The translations under genes were made by a program, and so were the position numbers. 64,000 nucleotides of DNA. It comes from an uncultured Bacteroidales bacterium. GTDB lineage: Bacteria; Bacteroidota; Bacteroidia; Bacteroidales; UBA932. Positions 44,169-52,213 of the stretch are shown here, one piece after another; within the stretch, counting starts at the first letter, position 1, and each line of letters opens with the position of its first letter. The DNA lies in NCBI GenBank assembly GCA_946999645.1, contig CAMQDS010000005.1:1-64000 (forward strand), given 5' to 3'. The notes under the pieces are model-generated. The model had not been told where the DNA came from, did not search any database, and saw nothing but the letters and a program-made list of their open reading frames with translations.

Positions 44169-44198
44169 TTTGCTTTTGTAACAAATTTGTTATATTTG
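44169..44198 (+). promoter_or_regulatory. Promoter with perfect operator palindrome
   Basis: TTTG at 44,169-44,172, an 18-base spacer and TATATTTG at 44,191-44,198. The spacer holds TAACAAATTTGTTA (44,179-44,192), a perfect 14-bp palindrome and the best copy of the phage operator dyad. A weaker copy may lie at 44,225-44,238. It drives the nuclease-polymerase operon. Confidence 0.7.
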
Positions 44199-44238
44199 TA
44201 TAGATTTTTAAAAGAGAGAAGTTATAACAGTTTTGTGT

Positions 44239-44288
44239 GTACTTTGGAATCAACTTGTATAGCATTGTTGATTTCAAAGTACTTTTTT
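44239..44288 (+). terminator. Attenuator / small-RNA terminator before the nuclease gene
   Basis: A 16-bp stem (GTACTTTGGAATCAAC at 44,239-44,254; partner 44,267-44,282, one G-U pair), a 12-base loop and six T. It lies between the promoter at 44,169 and the ATG at 44,308. Transcripts stopping here would be about 80 bases long. Confidence 0.75.
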
Positions 44289-44307
44289 ATATCAATAAAA
44301 AATAATT

Positions 44308-45366
44308 ATGAATACATTAAATAAATACTCACTTAAATTAGAAGAAAAAGACTATCATAATTATCCTGCCTGGTCATATTCAATTATTGCAAAATATGCA
44401 AAGACTGGATTTGATGCTTTAAAATCATTACATGACAAGACAGAACCTACAGCATCAATGAGGTTCGGTTCTCTATTCGATAGTATGATAACTAAAGGAA
44501 AGAAGACTTTGGAACAATATGCTGTTTATGATGGAGATATTCCTCAGTCAGAAAAGAACGTCCTTGACTATATTGTTTCAACCTCAACAGTAAAGACTTT
44601 TGAGGACATACCAAGTGAAACAATAGTAGATGCATGCAATGCATGTGGTTACTACACACGGTGGGGATATGAAGCAAGATATAAACGATTATCTGCTTAT
44701 GCTGATTACTATTCTATTGCGACAAGCGGGAAGGAAATAGTATCAAAAGAGGACTGGAATGATGCAAAAGATATGATGTCTATATTCAGAAACAATGCTT
44801 ATTTAAGTAAACTGTTTGGCACGAAGAACACAAAAGATACTGAATATATATATCAATCACAATTTGTAATAGACTATGCATTACCTTCAGGAAGAACAGT
44901 AAAAATTAAGATAATGCCAGATCTTCTTGTTATTAATCATAAAGAGAAGAAGATACAACCAGTTGATTTAAAAACAAGCAGTACCCCTGCATGGAACTTT
45001 CGTGAGAACTTTATCAACTTTAGATATGATATTCAGGCAAAACTTTATTCTGATATATTGCAAGAAGTAATATCAAAAGATGATGAGTTAAGTAAGTATA
45101 AAGTACAGCCTTATTTGTTTACAGATATAAGTAGAGTAGATAAAGTACCAGTCACATATGTCTATGACCAAACTGATTTACTTCAGAAGAACGGATTGAG
45201 TTTCTACAACGGTTCAGGTAAAACTTATACATACAAGAGTTGGCAATGTCTTTTAGATGAGATACTTTCATATGAAGAAACTAATGCAAAAGTTCCATCA
45301 TACATAAAGACAGATACACCAAATGATATAATTAGTTTAATAGAAAAGAGATATGATAACGAATAA
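44308..45366 (+). CDS. PD-(D/E)XK exonuclease-like protein
   Basis: A 352-residue nuclease with the restriction-like fold. Near residue 205 the motif is KIKIMPDLLVINHKEKKIQPVDLKTSS, giving P-D-x(n)-D-x-K, the metal site of RecB/Cas4/YqaJ-like nucleases. A later FRENFINFRYDIQAKLYSDIL holds the conserved 'Yd.Qa.lY' motif of this group. The N-terminal 'HNYPAWSYSIIAKYAKTGFDAL' also fits exonucleases of phage recombination systems. Crassvirales have a PDDEXK nuclease in this region. It overlaps the next gene by 14 bases and follows an attenuator-like hairpin. Confidence 0.82.
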   Translation: MNTLNKYSLKLEEKDYHNYPAWSYSIIAKYAKTGFDALKSLHDKTEPTASMRFGSLFDSMITKGKKTLEQYAVYDGDIPQSEKNVLDYIVSTSTVKTFEDIPSETIVDACNACGYYTRWGYEARYKRLSAYADYYSIATSGKEIVSKEDWNDAKDMMSIFRNNAYLSKLFGTKNTKDTEYIYQSQFVIDYALPSGRTVKIKIMPDLLVINHKEKKIQPVDLKTSSTPAWNFRENFINFRYDIQAKLYSDILQEVISKDDELSKYKVQPYLFTDISRVDKVPVTYVYDQTDLLQKNGLSFYNGSGKTYTYKSWQCLLDEILSYEETNAKVPSYIKTDTPNDIISLIEKRYDNE

Positions 45367-46348
45367 TATAGGAATAGCTAAGAACGAAAATGTATTCTTG
45401 TTAATCGATAATAAGATAGAGAGATATACGTTGTATTACATCGAAAGATATTATAATAGAAAGTTTAAAGCAGAGTATAACACAATCATTAGTTCTAATT
45501 TACTTAGACTTATTCAAGATAAGAATTGTCCATTGATTGATTTTAACACAAAAGTCCCAAAAGGAAAATCAATTTATGTTTCACCAGATTGTCCTATTCC
45601 AATAGCAGATTTAAGAAAACACTATAATATTAAAAGATTTGCTGATTCTGGTGAGTATAATGTACTTAATTTTAAGCCTACTGGCAGATGTATTTATAAC
45701 TATATGATATTTGAACAAGAAAAAATAATTATCGGTAAAAATTATCCTCTTAATTTAGATTTAGATAAAATATTAGCAATCATATCCAAAGATTCCGGTA
45801 TGAAGTTATCTGCAGCAAATGGAGTAAAAAATGGTGCATTGGAATGTGCCTTTTTACCAGATAAGGCATCAGTTTTCCGCAAACTTTTTAATAGTGAACT
45901 TAAACTCCCTGTAGTTACTTGTGAGCAACTTGATACAAGAAATGAAAACAAGCTTACGGTTGATACTTTAATGACTATCTATGAATCATGTAAGCGTACA
46001 TATGATCCAAACATTATAAGACCGCAACTTATGCTACTTAATCAATATGATTGGGAAAATTATCCATATACAATGTATACTTTATTTAAGGCAATAGGAG
46101 TAAAAAATAAGACAAGTGGAGTTACAGATAAAGCTATTATTCGTATGAAGGATAAGTGTGAATACAGACCTACGATAATAGAAGAGCAAGATAGATTGCT
46201 TTTAGCAGAATTTATGAGTAAACTGCTTAATATAAATGGAACTATGTATGTCGACTATTTAGACGTATTAGACAAAACATACAGCCAACATATAGATATT
46301 AGAGATTTCTGTAAAGTATTTCAATGTATTGTAAGAATTAAAATCTAA
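45353..46348 (+). CDS. Hypothetical replication-operon protein
   Basis: A 331-residue protein, mixed helix and strand. It has 'GKSIYVSPDCPIPIADLRKHYNIKRFADSGEYNVLN' near residues 68-105 and a helical C-terminus (LAEFMSKLLNINGTMYVDYLDVLDKTY). No domain is recognised. The tight linkage (14-base overlap with the nuclease, four bases before the protease) suggests a partner of one of these or of the polymerase. It is not an obvious sliding clamp or loader. Confidence 0.62.
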   Translation: MITNNIGIAKNENVFLLIDNKIERYTLYYIERYYNRKFKAEYNTIISSNLLRLIQDKNCPLIDFNTKVPKGKSIYVSPDCPIPIADLRKHYNIKRFADSGEYNVLNFKPTGRCIYNYMIFEQEKIIIGKNYPLNLDLDKILAIISKDSGMKLSAANGVKNGALECAFLPDKASVFRKLFNSELKLPVVTCEQLDTRNENKLTVDTLMTIYESCKRTYDPNIIRPQLMLLNQYDWENYPYTMYTLFKAIGVKNKTSGVTDKAIIRMKDKCEYRPTIIEEQDRLLLAEFMSKLLNINGTMYVDYLDVLDKTYSQHIDIRDFCKVFQCIVRIKI

Positions 46349-46352
46349 TTAT

Positions 46353-46811
46353 ATGAATAAAATAAAATTTAATTTTATTATCCCAGAAGTAAACATCCCA
46401 ACAATAGAAATAACATTTGAGGGAAATCGTAAGTTCTATGCTTTCATAGATACTGGTGCTGAAGAAACCATGTTTAACCTTGACTTTATTTTATCTAATA
46501 AAGATTTGTTCGATATAGAAAAATTTGATAAAGATATGTCAATATGTGGTATATCCTATGACAAATCTAAAGTAAACATTATGAAAATTAAATCAGAGAT
46601 TCAACTAAAAGATGAATCAGGAACACTTGTTAAATATGATATAAAAGGATCTTCAATACCTATGACTAATATAGAAGACTACCTAACTTCAGTTAATAGT
46701 GATAAGAAAATCGTTGCAATAATAGGAAGCGACTTCCTATTTAAAAATAACGCAGAGATAGATTATGAACATCAAACAATACTACTAAGTAATGTTATAC
46801 ATCGTAAGTAA
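46353..46811 (+). CDS. Retropepsin-like aspartic protease
   Basis: A 152-residue protein with the layout of a clan AA single-lobe aspartic protease. It has 'EGNRKFYAFIDTGAEETMFN' (catalytic D-T-G-A, residues about 32-36, preceded by hydrophobic strands), a flap-like middle (MSICGISYDKSKVNIMKIKSE), and 'KIVAIIGSDFLFKNNAEIDYEHQTILL' (the hydrophobic-hydrophobic-G-x-D-F-L motif and the final strand). One lobe implies a homodimer. Such proteins are usual in retroelements and in some bacterial envelope proteins, but are unexpected in a phage replication operon. Here it has no signal peptide. It overlaps the DNA polymerase start by 20 bases. A processing or host-directed role is possible, not shown. 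Confidence 0.75.
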   Translation: MNKIKFNFIIPEVNIPTIEITFEGNRKFYAFIDTGAEETMFNLDFILSNKDLFDIEKFDKDMSICGISYDKSKVNIMKIKSEIQLKDESGTLVKYDIKGSSIPMTNIEDYLTSVNSDKKIVAIIGSDFLFKNNAEIDYEHQTILLSNVIHRK

Positions 46812-48873
46812 AAATATTAAATCAAATAATGATTTAGTACATAATATCAGTATCAAAGAGAGCCTTGAGATGATAAAAAAGTTTCCTGTGGTTCAATTTG
46901 ATACTGAAACAACAGGACTTGATTGTCATATCAACAAACTTATTTCACTTCAGTTTGGATATAAAGATTTCAAAAAGAATGAAGTAACAACAATAATTGT
47001 AGATTGTATGACAATCTCACCAATTAATTACAAAGATGTTCTTGAGAATAGTTATCTAATAGGTCATAATCTCAAGTTCGATTTGCAGTTTCTTTATGAA
47101 TATGCTATCAAACCAAGGAAAATATATGATACATACATATGTGAAAAGGTATTGTATCTTGGATATAAGCCTGGAAAAGTATCTTTTAAATTGGGAGATG
47201 TTCTGTATAGATATACTGGTATTACCATTGATAAATCTTTTCAATCAAAAATAGCATCTAAAGGATTGACAGATGAAGGCATAATCTACTCAGCACAAGA
47301 TGTTACATATCTTCAAGATATACGTAAGGCACAAATACTTATAGCAAAAAGCAGAAAATGTGTTAATGCTTTTATTGTTGAAAATAATTGTGTTCCAGCA
47401 ATGGCATATCTGGAATGGTGTGGTATCAAATTAGACGAAAAGAAGTGGAAAGAAAAGATGAAGCAAGATGAAGATTCCCTTGAAGATTATAAAAATAAAC
47501 TTGATGAATATGTAAGAACACATACTAAATTAAGTAAGCATTTTGTTTCTTCTATAAGCGAACCGAGTTTGTTTGATACAGTAGGCACAACATATAAGCC
47601 AAATGTTCTTGTACAGTGGAACAGTTCAAAACAAGTTATTCCTGTACTAAAGCTACTTGGCTTTGATACAACAGTAAAAGACAAAAAAACAAAAAAGTTA
47701 AAGGATACTGCAGAAGAAAATTATATCGCAAATCAGAAAGGTATAGCAGATGATTTTCTGAAACTATACTTCGGATATAAGGGAGCAGAAAAGAATGTTT
47801 CTTCATATGGGCAAGGTCACCTCAACTTAATTAATCCTATTACAGGAAGACTGCATACTGTTTTTAATCAAATAGGAACTGTAACAGGAAGAATGTCCTC
47901 AGGAAGTAATAGTAAGAATAATGATTTGGCTGCGTTCAAAAAACTACATTCTAATGATGTCCCATATGTCAATCTTCAAAATCTTCCTGCACGCGGTGAT
48001 AGTGGTAACATTTGTAGGTCTTGTTTTATAGCATCAGAAGGTAATGTCTTCATATCATGTGACTATTCTGCAGAGGAGTCACGTGTACAGGCTGATGTAT
48101 GGAATGAGAAATCTTTGTTAGATGCTTTTGCCAAAGGGATAGACACACATAACCTGTATGCAAAACTCTGTTTTCCAGATGAACTAAAAGATATTAATGT
48201 AATGGACGTAAAGAAAGAAAGAGCAGATTTAAGACAAGCCGCAAAAAGTGCTGAATTTGCTGTTGCCTACGGTAGTAATGGAGCATCAATAGCTCAAACT
48301 ATAGGAATGTCAGTTGAGAAAGCAATGAGTATGGTAAAAGGACTAATAAAGAATATGCCTGGAATGGCAGCCTTTAAAAAGAAGACAGTAGATTTTCTTA
48401 AAAAACACGGATACATAGTCATAAATACACTGACTGGTCATAGAATAATATGGTCTGAGTGGGCAGAATGGCGTGCAACTGAAGACAGGTTAACAAGGGA
48501 GTTTTGGGAAAACTATAAAATATATCATAAAGGAACAGGCGATAATGTCTGCATAATGGTACGTCAACACATGGCACTTGCTCATGATTGGTTTGAGAAA
48601 AATGTACTAAACTATCCAATACAAGGAGGGAGTGCAATCGTTCTTAAACATGCAGTTGCGGCTTTCTACAACTGGATTGTTGACAATAATTATTTTGGTA
48701 TAGTTAAACTATGTGTTCTTGTTCACGATGAGATATGTGCTGAATGCCCAAAAATACTTGCAGATAAAGTCACTAAAGCCCTTGAGAAAATAATGAAAGA
48801 TTCAGCATCTAAGTTTTATAAGAAATTATCAATTCCTGCTGAAGCATCAGTAGGAAATCATTGGATACATTAA
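46792..48873 (+). CDS. polA: Family A DNA polymerase with 3'-5' exonuclease
   Basis: A 693-residue replicative polymerase. The exonuclease domain has motif Exo I VVQFDTETTGLD (DxE), Exo II YLIGHNLKFDLQFL and Exo III IYSAQDVTYLQ. The polymerase domain has 'FNQIGTVTGRMSSG', motif A FISCDYSAEESRVQ, motif B ERADLRQAAKSAEFAVAYG (O-helix) and motif C VLVHDEICAECP. It lacks a 5' nuclease domain, as usual for phage forms. Crassvirales have either a family A or a family B polymerase; this one is A. The start overlaps the protease gene. It ends at the terminator at 48,932. Confidence 0.95.
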   Translation: MLYIVSKNIKSNNDLVHNISIKESLEMIKKFPVVQFDTETTGLDCHINKLISLQFGYKDFKKNEVTTIIVDCMTISPINYKDVLENSYLIGHNLKFDLQFLYEYAIKPRKIYDTYICEKVLYLGYKPGKVSFKLGDVLYRYTGITIDKSFQSKIASKGLTDEGIIYSAQDVTYLQDIRKAQILIAKSRKCVNAFIVENNCVPAMAYLEWCGIKLDEKKWKEKMKQDEDSLEDYKNKLDEYVRTHTKLSKHFVSSISEPSLFDTVGTTYKPNVLVQWNSSKQVIPVLKLLGFDTTVKDKKTKKLKDTAEENYIANQKGIADDFLKLYFGYKGAEKNVSSYGQGHLNLINPITGRLHTVFNQIGTVTGRMSSGSNSKNNDLAAFKKLHSNDVPYVNLQNLPARGDSGNICRSCFIASEGNVFISCDYSAEESRVQADVWNEKSLLDAFAKGIDTHNLYAKLCFPDELKDINVMDVKKERADLRQAAKSAEFAVAYGSNGASIAQTIGMSVEKAMSMVKGLIKNMPGMAAFKKKTVDFLKKHGYIVINTLTGHRIIWSEWAEWRATEDRLTREFWENYKIYHKGTGDNVCIMVRQHMALAHDWFEKNVLNYPIQGGSAIVLKHAVAAFYNWIVDNNYFGIVKLCVLVHDEICAECPKILADKVTKALEKIMKDSASKFYKKLSIPAEASVGNHWIH

Positions 48874-48931
48874 TAAATATAAATTAAATAATACCAAACT
48901 TATAAAGTAATATAACATAATAAATATCATT

Positions 48932-48968
48932 ATGGGCAGAGATATAATAAGATTTCTGTCCATTTTTT
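48932..48968 (+). terminator. Intrinsic terminator after the polymerase gene
   Basis: An 11-bp stem (arms 48,932-48,942 and 48,953-48,963, with two G-U pairs) and a ten-base loop, followed by TTTTT. It marks the end of the replication operon. Confidence 0.8.
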
Positions 48969-48987
48969 AAATAAAATATAATTAATT

Positions 48988-49263
48988 ATGAATATAAAGA
49001 TAAAATATTGGTTGGAGAGCCCAGACATGAAGGGAAGAACAGTACAAAGCCTATCAAAGATTATTAAAGACCCTGAAATAGATTTTAAAGTCGGGGACAA
49101 AGTAGTCTATAAAAAGGGCAAACGGACAATCAATCGAATAATAGCAATTAGCAAAGAAAGTCCATATTGGGAGAAATATGGGAGTTGTATCTATACAGAT
49201 TGTGGTACTTACTTCCTCCCTTTCAGACCCCAGAACCTTGAACTCCTAAAAGACGATGAATAA
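48988..49263 (+). CDS. Small hypothetical protein
   Basis: A 91-residue protein beginning MNIKIKYWLESPDMKGRTVQ, with a strand-rich centre (FKVGDKVVYKKGKRTINRIIAI) and a YTDCGTYFLPFRPQNLELL end. The 'vGDkVvykkg' segment recalls small SH3-like barrels of phage accessory proteins. It overlaps the DGR-target-like gene by eight bases, so the two are co-translated. No function is assigned. Confidence 0.55.
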   Translation: MNIKIKYWLESPDMKGRTVQSLSKIIKDPEIDFKVGDKVVYKKGKRTINRIIAISKESPYWEKYGSCIYTDCGTYFLPFRPQNLELLKDDE

Positions 49264-49984
49264 AATAGAGATTATGAAAGCAAATTCTACAAAAGAAGAA
49301 TTGACATTAATGAAGTCAATTATAAATAAAATAACGGAAGAAGAAATAGTTAAACCTGATTACTCAAAAGTCGAAGTCGGAGATTACATGCTTAAGGACG
49401 GGACAACTGTCAACCCATTATATATGACTAGTAAGCAGGAGAGCCAAGCGATAGGCATTGTCGCATACTTATACGAAGAACAGAAGAACGCATTTCTGAA
49501 TTACGGAGTAAAATCAACACTTAGAGCAAAAGGAGTAGAAAGCCCCCACGGGCTTGTTATTGCTTTAAAAAATGCAGATGGAGATGGAGAGTATAAATGG
49601 TGCAAGAAGGATTATCCTACAATAGTATTTAAAACTTTAAACGAACAAATCGCCTATGGGGTAGACGGGTTAGAAATGACAGATAGTCTAACAGATATAG
49701 ATAAATATCCTGCATTCCAAGCAGCAAAAGAATACGAAAAGGAAGTACACGCCCCTGCAAATACCACAGGTTGGTATCTTCCAAGTATTGGTGAGTGGTC
49801 CTGTATGCTGAACCATTATGAAGAATTTTCAAAATATATAAGGCAAGACGAGGGCTGTTGGTCATCTTCGGAATATTCCTCTGACTACGCTTACGGCGTG
49901 CGTTTCACCATTCGCGGAAGCTTCTACTACGACTGCTACTATCGTGCTTACACGAACCCTGTCCGTCCCGTATTAGCATTTTAA
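49256..49984 (+). CDS. C-type-lectin-fold protein, DGR target-like
   Basis: A 242-residue protein. After a charged N-terminal helix (residues 1-40), it has a segment 'AIGIVAYLYEEQK....VESPHGLVIALKNADG' and 'WYLPSIGEWSCML', then 'GCWSSSEYSS.YAYGVRF....YYDCYYRAYTNPVRPVLAF'. This is the plan of the DUF1566/Lcl-like C-type lectin fold used as the target of diversity-generating retroelements, with the conserved WYLPS and RPV-AF ends. The variable last 39 codons are dominated by NNY codons (see the separate repeat entry). There is no signal peptide. It sits in an accessory pair, away from the tail genes, so an intracellular binding role or a moron is more likely than tail-tip adhesin. No reverse transcriptase was found. 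Confidence 0.78.
   Translation: MNKIEIMKANSTKEELTLMKSIINKITEEEIVKPDYSKVEVGDYMLKDGTTVNPLYMTSKQESQAIGIVAYLYEEQKNAFLNYGVKSTLRAKGVESPHGLVIALKNADGDGEYKWCKKDYPTIVFKTLNEQIAYGVDGLEMTDSLTDIDKYPAFQAAKEYEKEVHAPANTTGWYLPSIGEWSCMLNHYEEFSKYIRQDEGCWSSSEYSSDYAYGVRFTIRGSFYYDCYYRAYTNPVRPVLAF
49866..49984 (+). other. Candidate DGR variable region
   Basis: The 3' end of the lectin-fold gene shows a run of codons ending in C or T (GAC TAC GCT TAC GGC, later TTC TAC TAC GAC TGC) with unusual GC content for this phage. It is followed by the constant GC-rich segment coding for NPVRPVLAF. Adenine-directed mutation of AAY codons in a template repeat would give exactly such NNY codons. No template repeat with the constant ends was found in the window. 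Confidence 0.55.
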
Positions 49985-50009
49985 AACAAAATTAATAGGA
50001 GATAATATT

Positions 50010-50333
50010 ATGAATGAAAATACAATAAACTATATGATGCTTGGCAGATTACAAAGTGACTGTAATTTCTATTTGGGATTCGGAATGAGAAATGCAGACT
50101 ACGCATTATACTGTAAAGACGAAAAAGAACAAATCAATGAGATGTTAAAAATATACAACGAACTTCCATTGAAACCACTATGGTTAAAGGTAGCAGATAT
50201 TTTACAATATGCAGAACAGATGAATGTTAATATAAAACACAAATTTTTGCTTAAGGCAACAGACCTTATAATAAGAACATGGCAGAAAATAAGATATTGG
50301 AAAGAATTATACCCTAACCACTTTCAGAAGTAA
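50010..50333 (+). CDS. LPD11-like domain protein
   Basis: A 107-residue protein with the pattern 'YMMLGRLQSDCNFYLGFGMRNADYALYCKDEKEQINEMLKIYNELPLKPLWLKVADILQYAEQMN'. This matches the small domain LPD11 ('LgRLQsDC.YYLG.G.R....Lw..d...qI..M..ly..LP.kP.WL'), found as a part of large polyvalent proteins and as free-standing genes in Bacteroidetes mobile elements. Its function is not known; it is thought to act after entry into the host. It stands alone between the lectin-fold gene and the zinc-finger gene. Confidence 0.65.
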   Translation: MNENTINYMMLGRLQSDCNFYLGFGMRNADYALYCKDEKEQINEMLKIYNELPLKPLWLKVADILQYAEQMNVNIKHKFLLKATDLIIRTWQKIRYWKELYPNHFQK

Positions 50334-50413
50334 CTATACGAGATTAACCTACATAATAATCAAAACATAGAAGACACATAATAAACTAAATTAAATTCTG
50401 ATTAATTAATTTT

Positions 50414-50800
50414 ATGAGAAAGGAAAAACCAAAGGAGAAACGAAAATTTACATATGGTCTTTGTAATAGTTGCTATACATGTAGACGTTTTCAAATTGAA
50501 GACTATGACAACATAAAGTGTATTCTTGGAAATAATATATATAGGACAGTATGTAAAGATTACAAAAAAGCCGACAAGCAAAACGAGTTACTTGTCGGTA
50601 AAAAGCAATGTGCATCATGTCATAAATTTCTTCCATACAGTGAGTTCTATAAAGAAGTACGTTACCACTGTGGACTTATGACTTATTGTAAAGGATGCAC
50701 ACTATACTTCAATGCTCTCAGAGCCAACAAAAGGGAGGAATTGCAACATATTGCTGAGATAAAAGAGAAGATTAGAATGAGTTACAAAAGGAAAAAGTAA
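50414..50800 (+). CDS. Zinc-finger protein with two Cys clusters
   Basis: A 128-residue basic protein. The first cluster is 'LCNSCYTCRRFQIEDYDNIKC..N..YRTVCKDY' (Cys pairs near residues 17-23 and 37-47). The second is 'QCASCHKFLPYSEFYKEVRYHCGLMTYCKGC' (CxxC...CxxC), a plan like the treble-clef part of HNH-related proteins, but the HNH histidines are missing. The ends are rich in Lys and Arg. It could be a DNA-binding regulator of the lysogeny region. It is convergent with the integrase, with only three bases between the two stops. Confidence 0.55.
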   Translation: MRKEKPKEKRKFTYGLCNSCYTCRRFQIEDYDNIKCILGNNIYRTVCKDYKKADKQNELLVGKKQCASCHKFLPYSEFYKEVRYHCGLMTYCKGCTLYFNALRANKREELQHIAEIKEKIRMSYKRKK

Positions 50801-50803
50801 TTA

Positions 50804-52042
50804 TTATCTCTTGCCATATAGTACATAATCAATAACCTTTCTGTTTGCAATATCAACTTTCACTGGGTCTGTTTCAATATATATGAATGTAGTTCTATTT
50901 GTTGGAGCATGACCGAGTGCAAGTGATATTATATCTGATGATATTCCAAGTTCATATGCAATTGTTGCCCATGAATGACGGGCATAATAAGTTGTTATTT
51001 CAGGTATGATAGGTTTGATCTCATTAACTACTTTAGGTTTAGAAAACAAATTTGTTTCATCTGGTATAAATGATTTATTTACGCTTCCTATTTTGCGTAA
51101 ACCTTCATTAATTTCTCTTGCAAAACTGTTGTAATATTTGCAATGATCAAGAGCATTAAGGAGAAATTCATTTTCCCCTTTATACTTTTCAATAATAACT
51201 TTTGCTTCAGGTTCTATTTTTATAGAATACTTCTTATTAGTTTTTTCTCTTATGTATTCTAATCTACCATTTATCATTTGAGATTTTTTAGCAAGAAGCA
51301 AATCCTTTGAATTGATACCTATAAGAAAGAACATAAGAAAGAAATAATCCCTATACATTGAATTTTTATTTGACGCTGGATAGTCATGAAATTTCCTCAA
51401 CAAATCAACAGGAATATTTCTCTTGGCTGTTTCATCATATTTTATTTTAAAATGCTCAAAAGGATAAATACTTATAATATTATTATGCAATGCATAATTA
51501 CATATAGCCCTTAGACTTCTCAGGTAAATAGCCCTACCATTTGCACATTGGTTTTTAGAGAGATAACTGTTGAAAGACCTTAACCATTTTAGATTAATGT
51601 TTTCAATTTTAAGATTACATCCTCCAAAATCTAATACCTTTTTCAATGTCAAATTATAAATACTCTTCGTACCATCTTTTAAATTACCATTATCAATATA
51701 ATCGTTAAATATACTTTCAATATAATGTGATTGTTTTTTATCTTTAACCTTACTTGTAATAATTGATTTTATTTCAGATGCGGTCATTGAATCAAAATTA
51801 TCTTCAATTGAAAGAAGTGCAATGTCTTTGTCAATAGTAGATTTTTGTTTTTGCAATTTGGCATTGATTGCTTCAACCCCAGGTACACAAAGCACTTTTG
51901 TGCCTGTCCAATTATCAGGACTTACACGCACGCCTGTTTTAATTGTTGTAGATGATTGATTATGGTATATGCGAATAAGCAAAGAACCCTTACCGTCTGC
52001 TGCTTTTCCACGCATATCAAGAAATAATTTTGTAGATGCCAT
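50804..52042 (-). CDS. int: Tyrosine recombinase / phage integrase
   Basis: A 412-residue integrase of the Bacteroidetes type. The N-terminal arm-binding domain has 'KGSLLIRIYHNQSSTTIKTGVRVSPDNW'. A SAM-like core-binding domain follows (residues 100-210). The catalytic domain has YARHSWATIAYELGI (Arg and His of box II), LGHAPTNRTTFIYIE (second His and the Tyr nucleophile). The first catalytic Arg, usually in 'GLR', is replaced at the equivalent place by 'IGINSKDLL'; related Bacteroidetes integrases show this too. It faces into the prophage, and its start is 174 bases from the tRNA, as expected for an integrase at attR. No excisionase was recognised beside it. Confidence 0.9.
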   Translation of the reverse strand: MASTKLFLDMRGKAADGKGSLLIRIYHNQSSTTIKTGVRVSPDNWTGTKVLCVPGVEAINAKLQKQKSTIDKDIALLSIEDNFDSMTASEIKSIITSKVKDKKQSHYIESIFNDYIDNGNLKDGTKSIYNLTLKKVLDFGGCNLKIENINLKWLRSFNSYLSKNQCANGRAIYLRSLRAICNYALHNNIISIYPFEHFKIKYDETAKRNIPVDLLRKFHDYPASNKNSMYRDYFFLMFFLIGINSKDLLLAKKSQMINGRLEYIREKTNKKYSIKIEPEAKVIIEKYKGENEFLLNALDHCKYYNSFAREINEGLRKIGSVNKSFIPDETNLFSKPKVVNEIKPIIPEITTYYARHSWATIAYELGISSDIISLALGHAPTNRTTFIYIETDPVKVDIANRKVIDYVLYGKR

Positions 52043-52147
52043 GATATAACAGTTTTATGTGGTATAAATATAATAAACAATACTATATATTCCGCATAGC
52101 ATTCTGCACAAAGTCATACGCACACTATCAAAAGAAAATACAACAAC

Positions 52148-52193
52148 ATAGTAAAACAATTATTATTTATAAAAAACATAATTGTTTTACTAT
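52148..52193. repeat. 16-bp inverted repeat beside attR
   Basis: Perfect 16-bp arms (ATAGTAAAACAATTAT at 52,148-52,163 and its complement at 52,178-52,193) around a 14-base AT-rich centre, between integrase start and tRNA. Candidates are integrase arm sites, or a terminator for the leftward tRNA transcript. Confidence 0.75.
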
Positions 52194-52213
52194 ATTAAAA
52201 TCAGTCATTTTCT

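Noticed and set aside
50414..50800. HNH endonuclease
   Set aside because: The Cys pairs fit a treble-clef-like finger, but the catalytic His-Asn-His set is absent.
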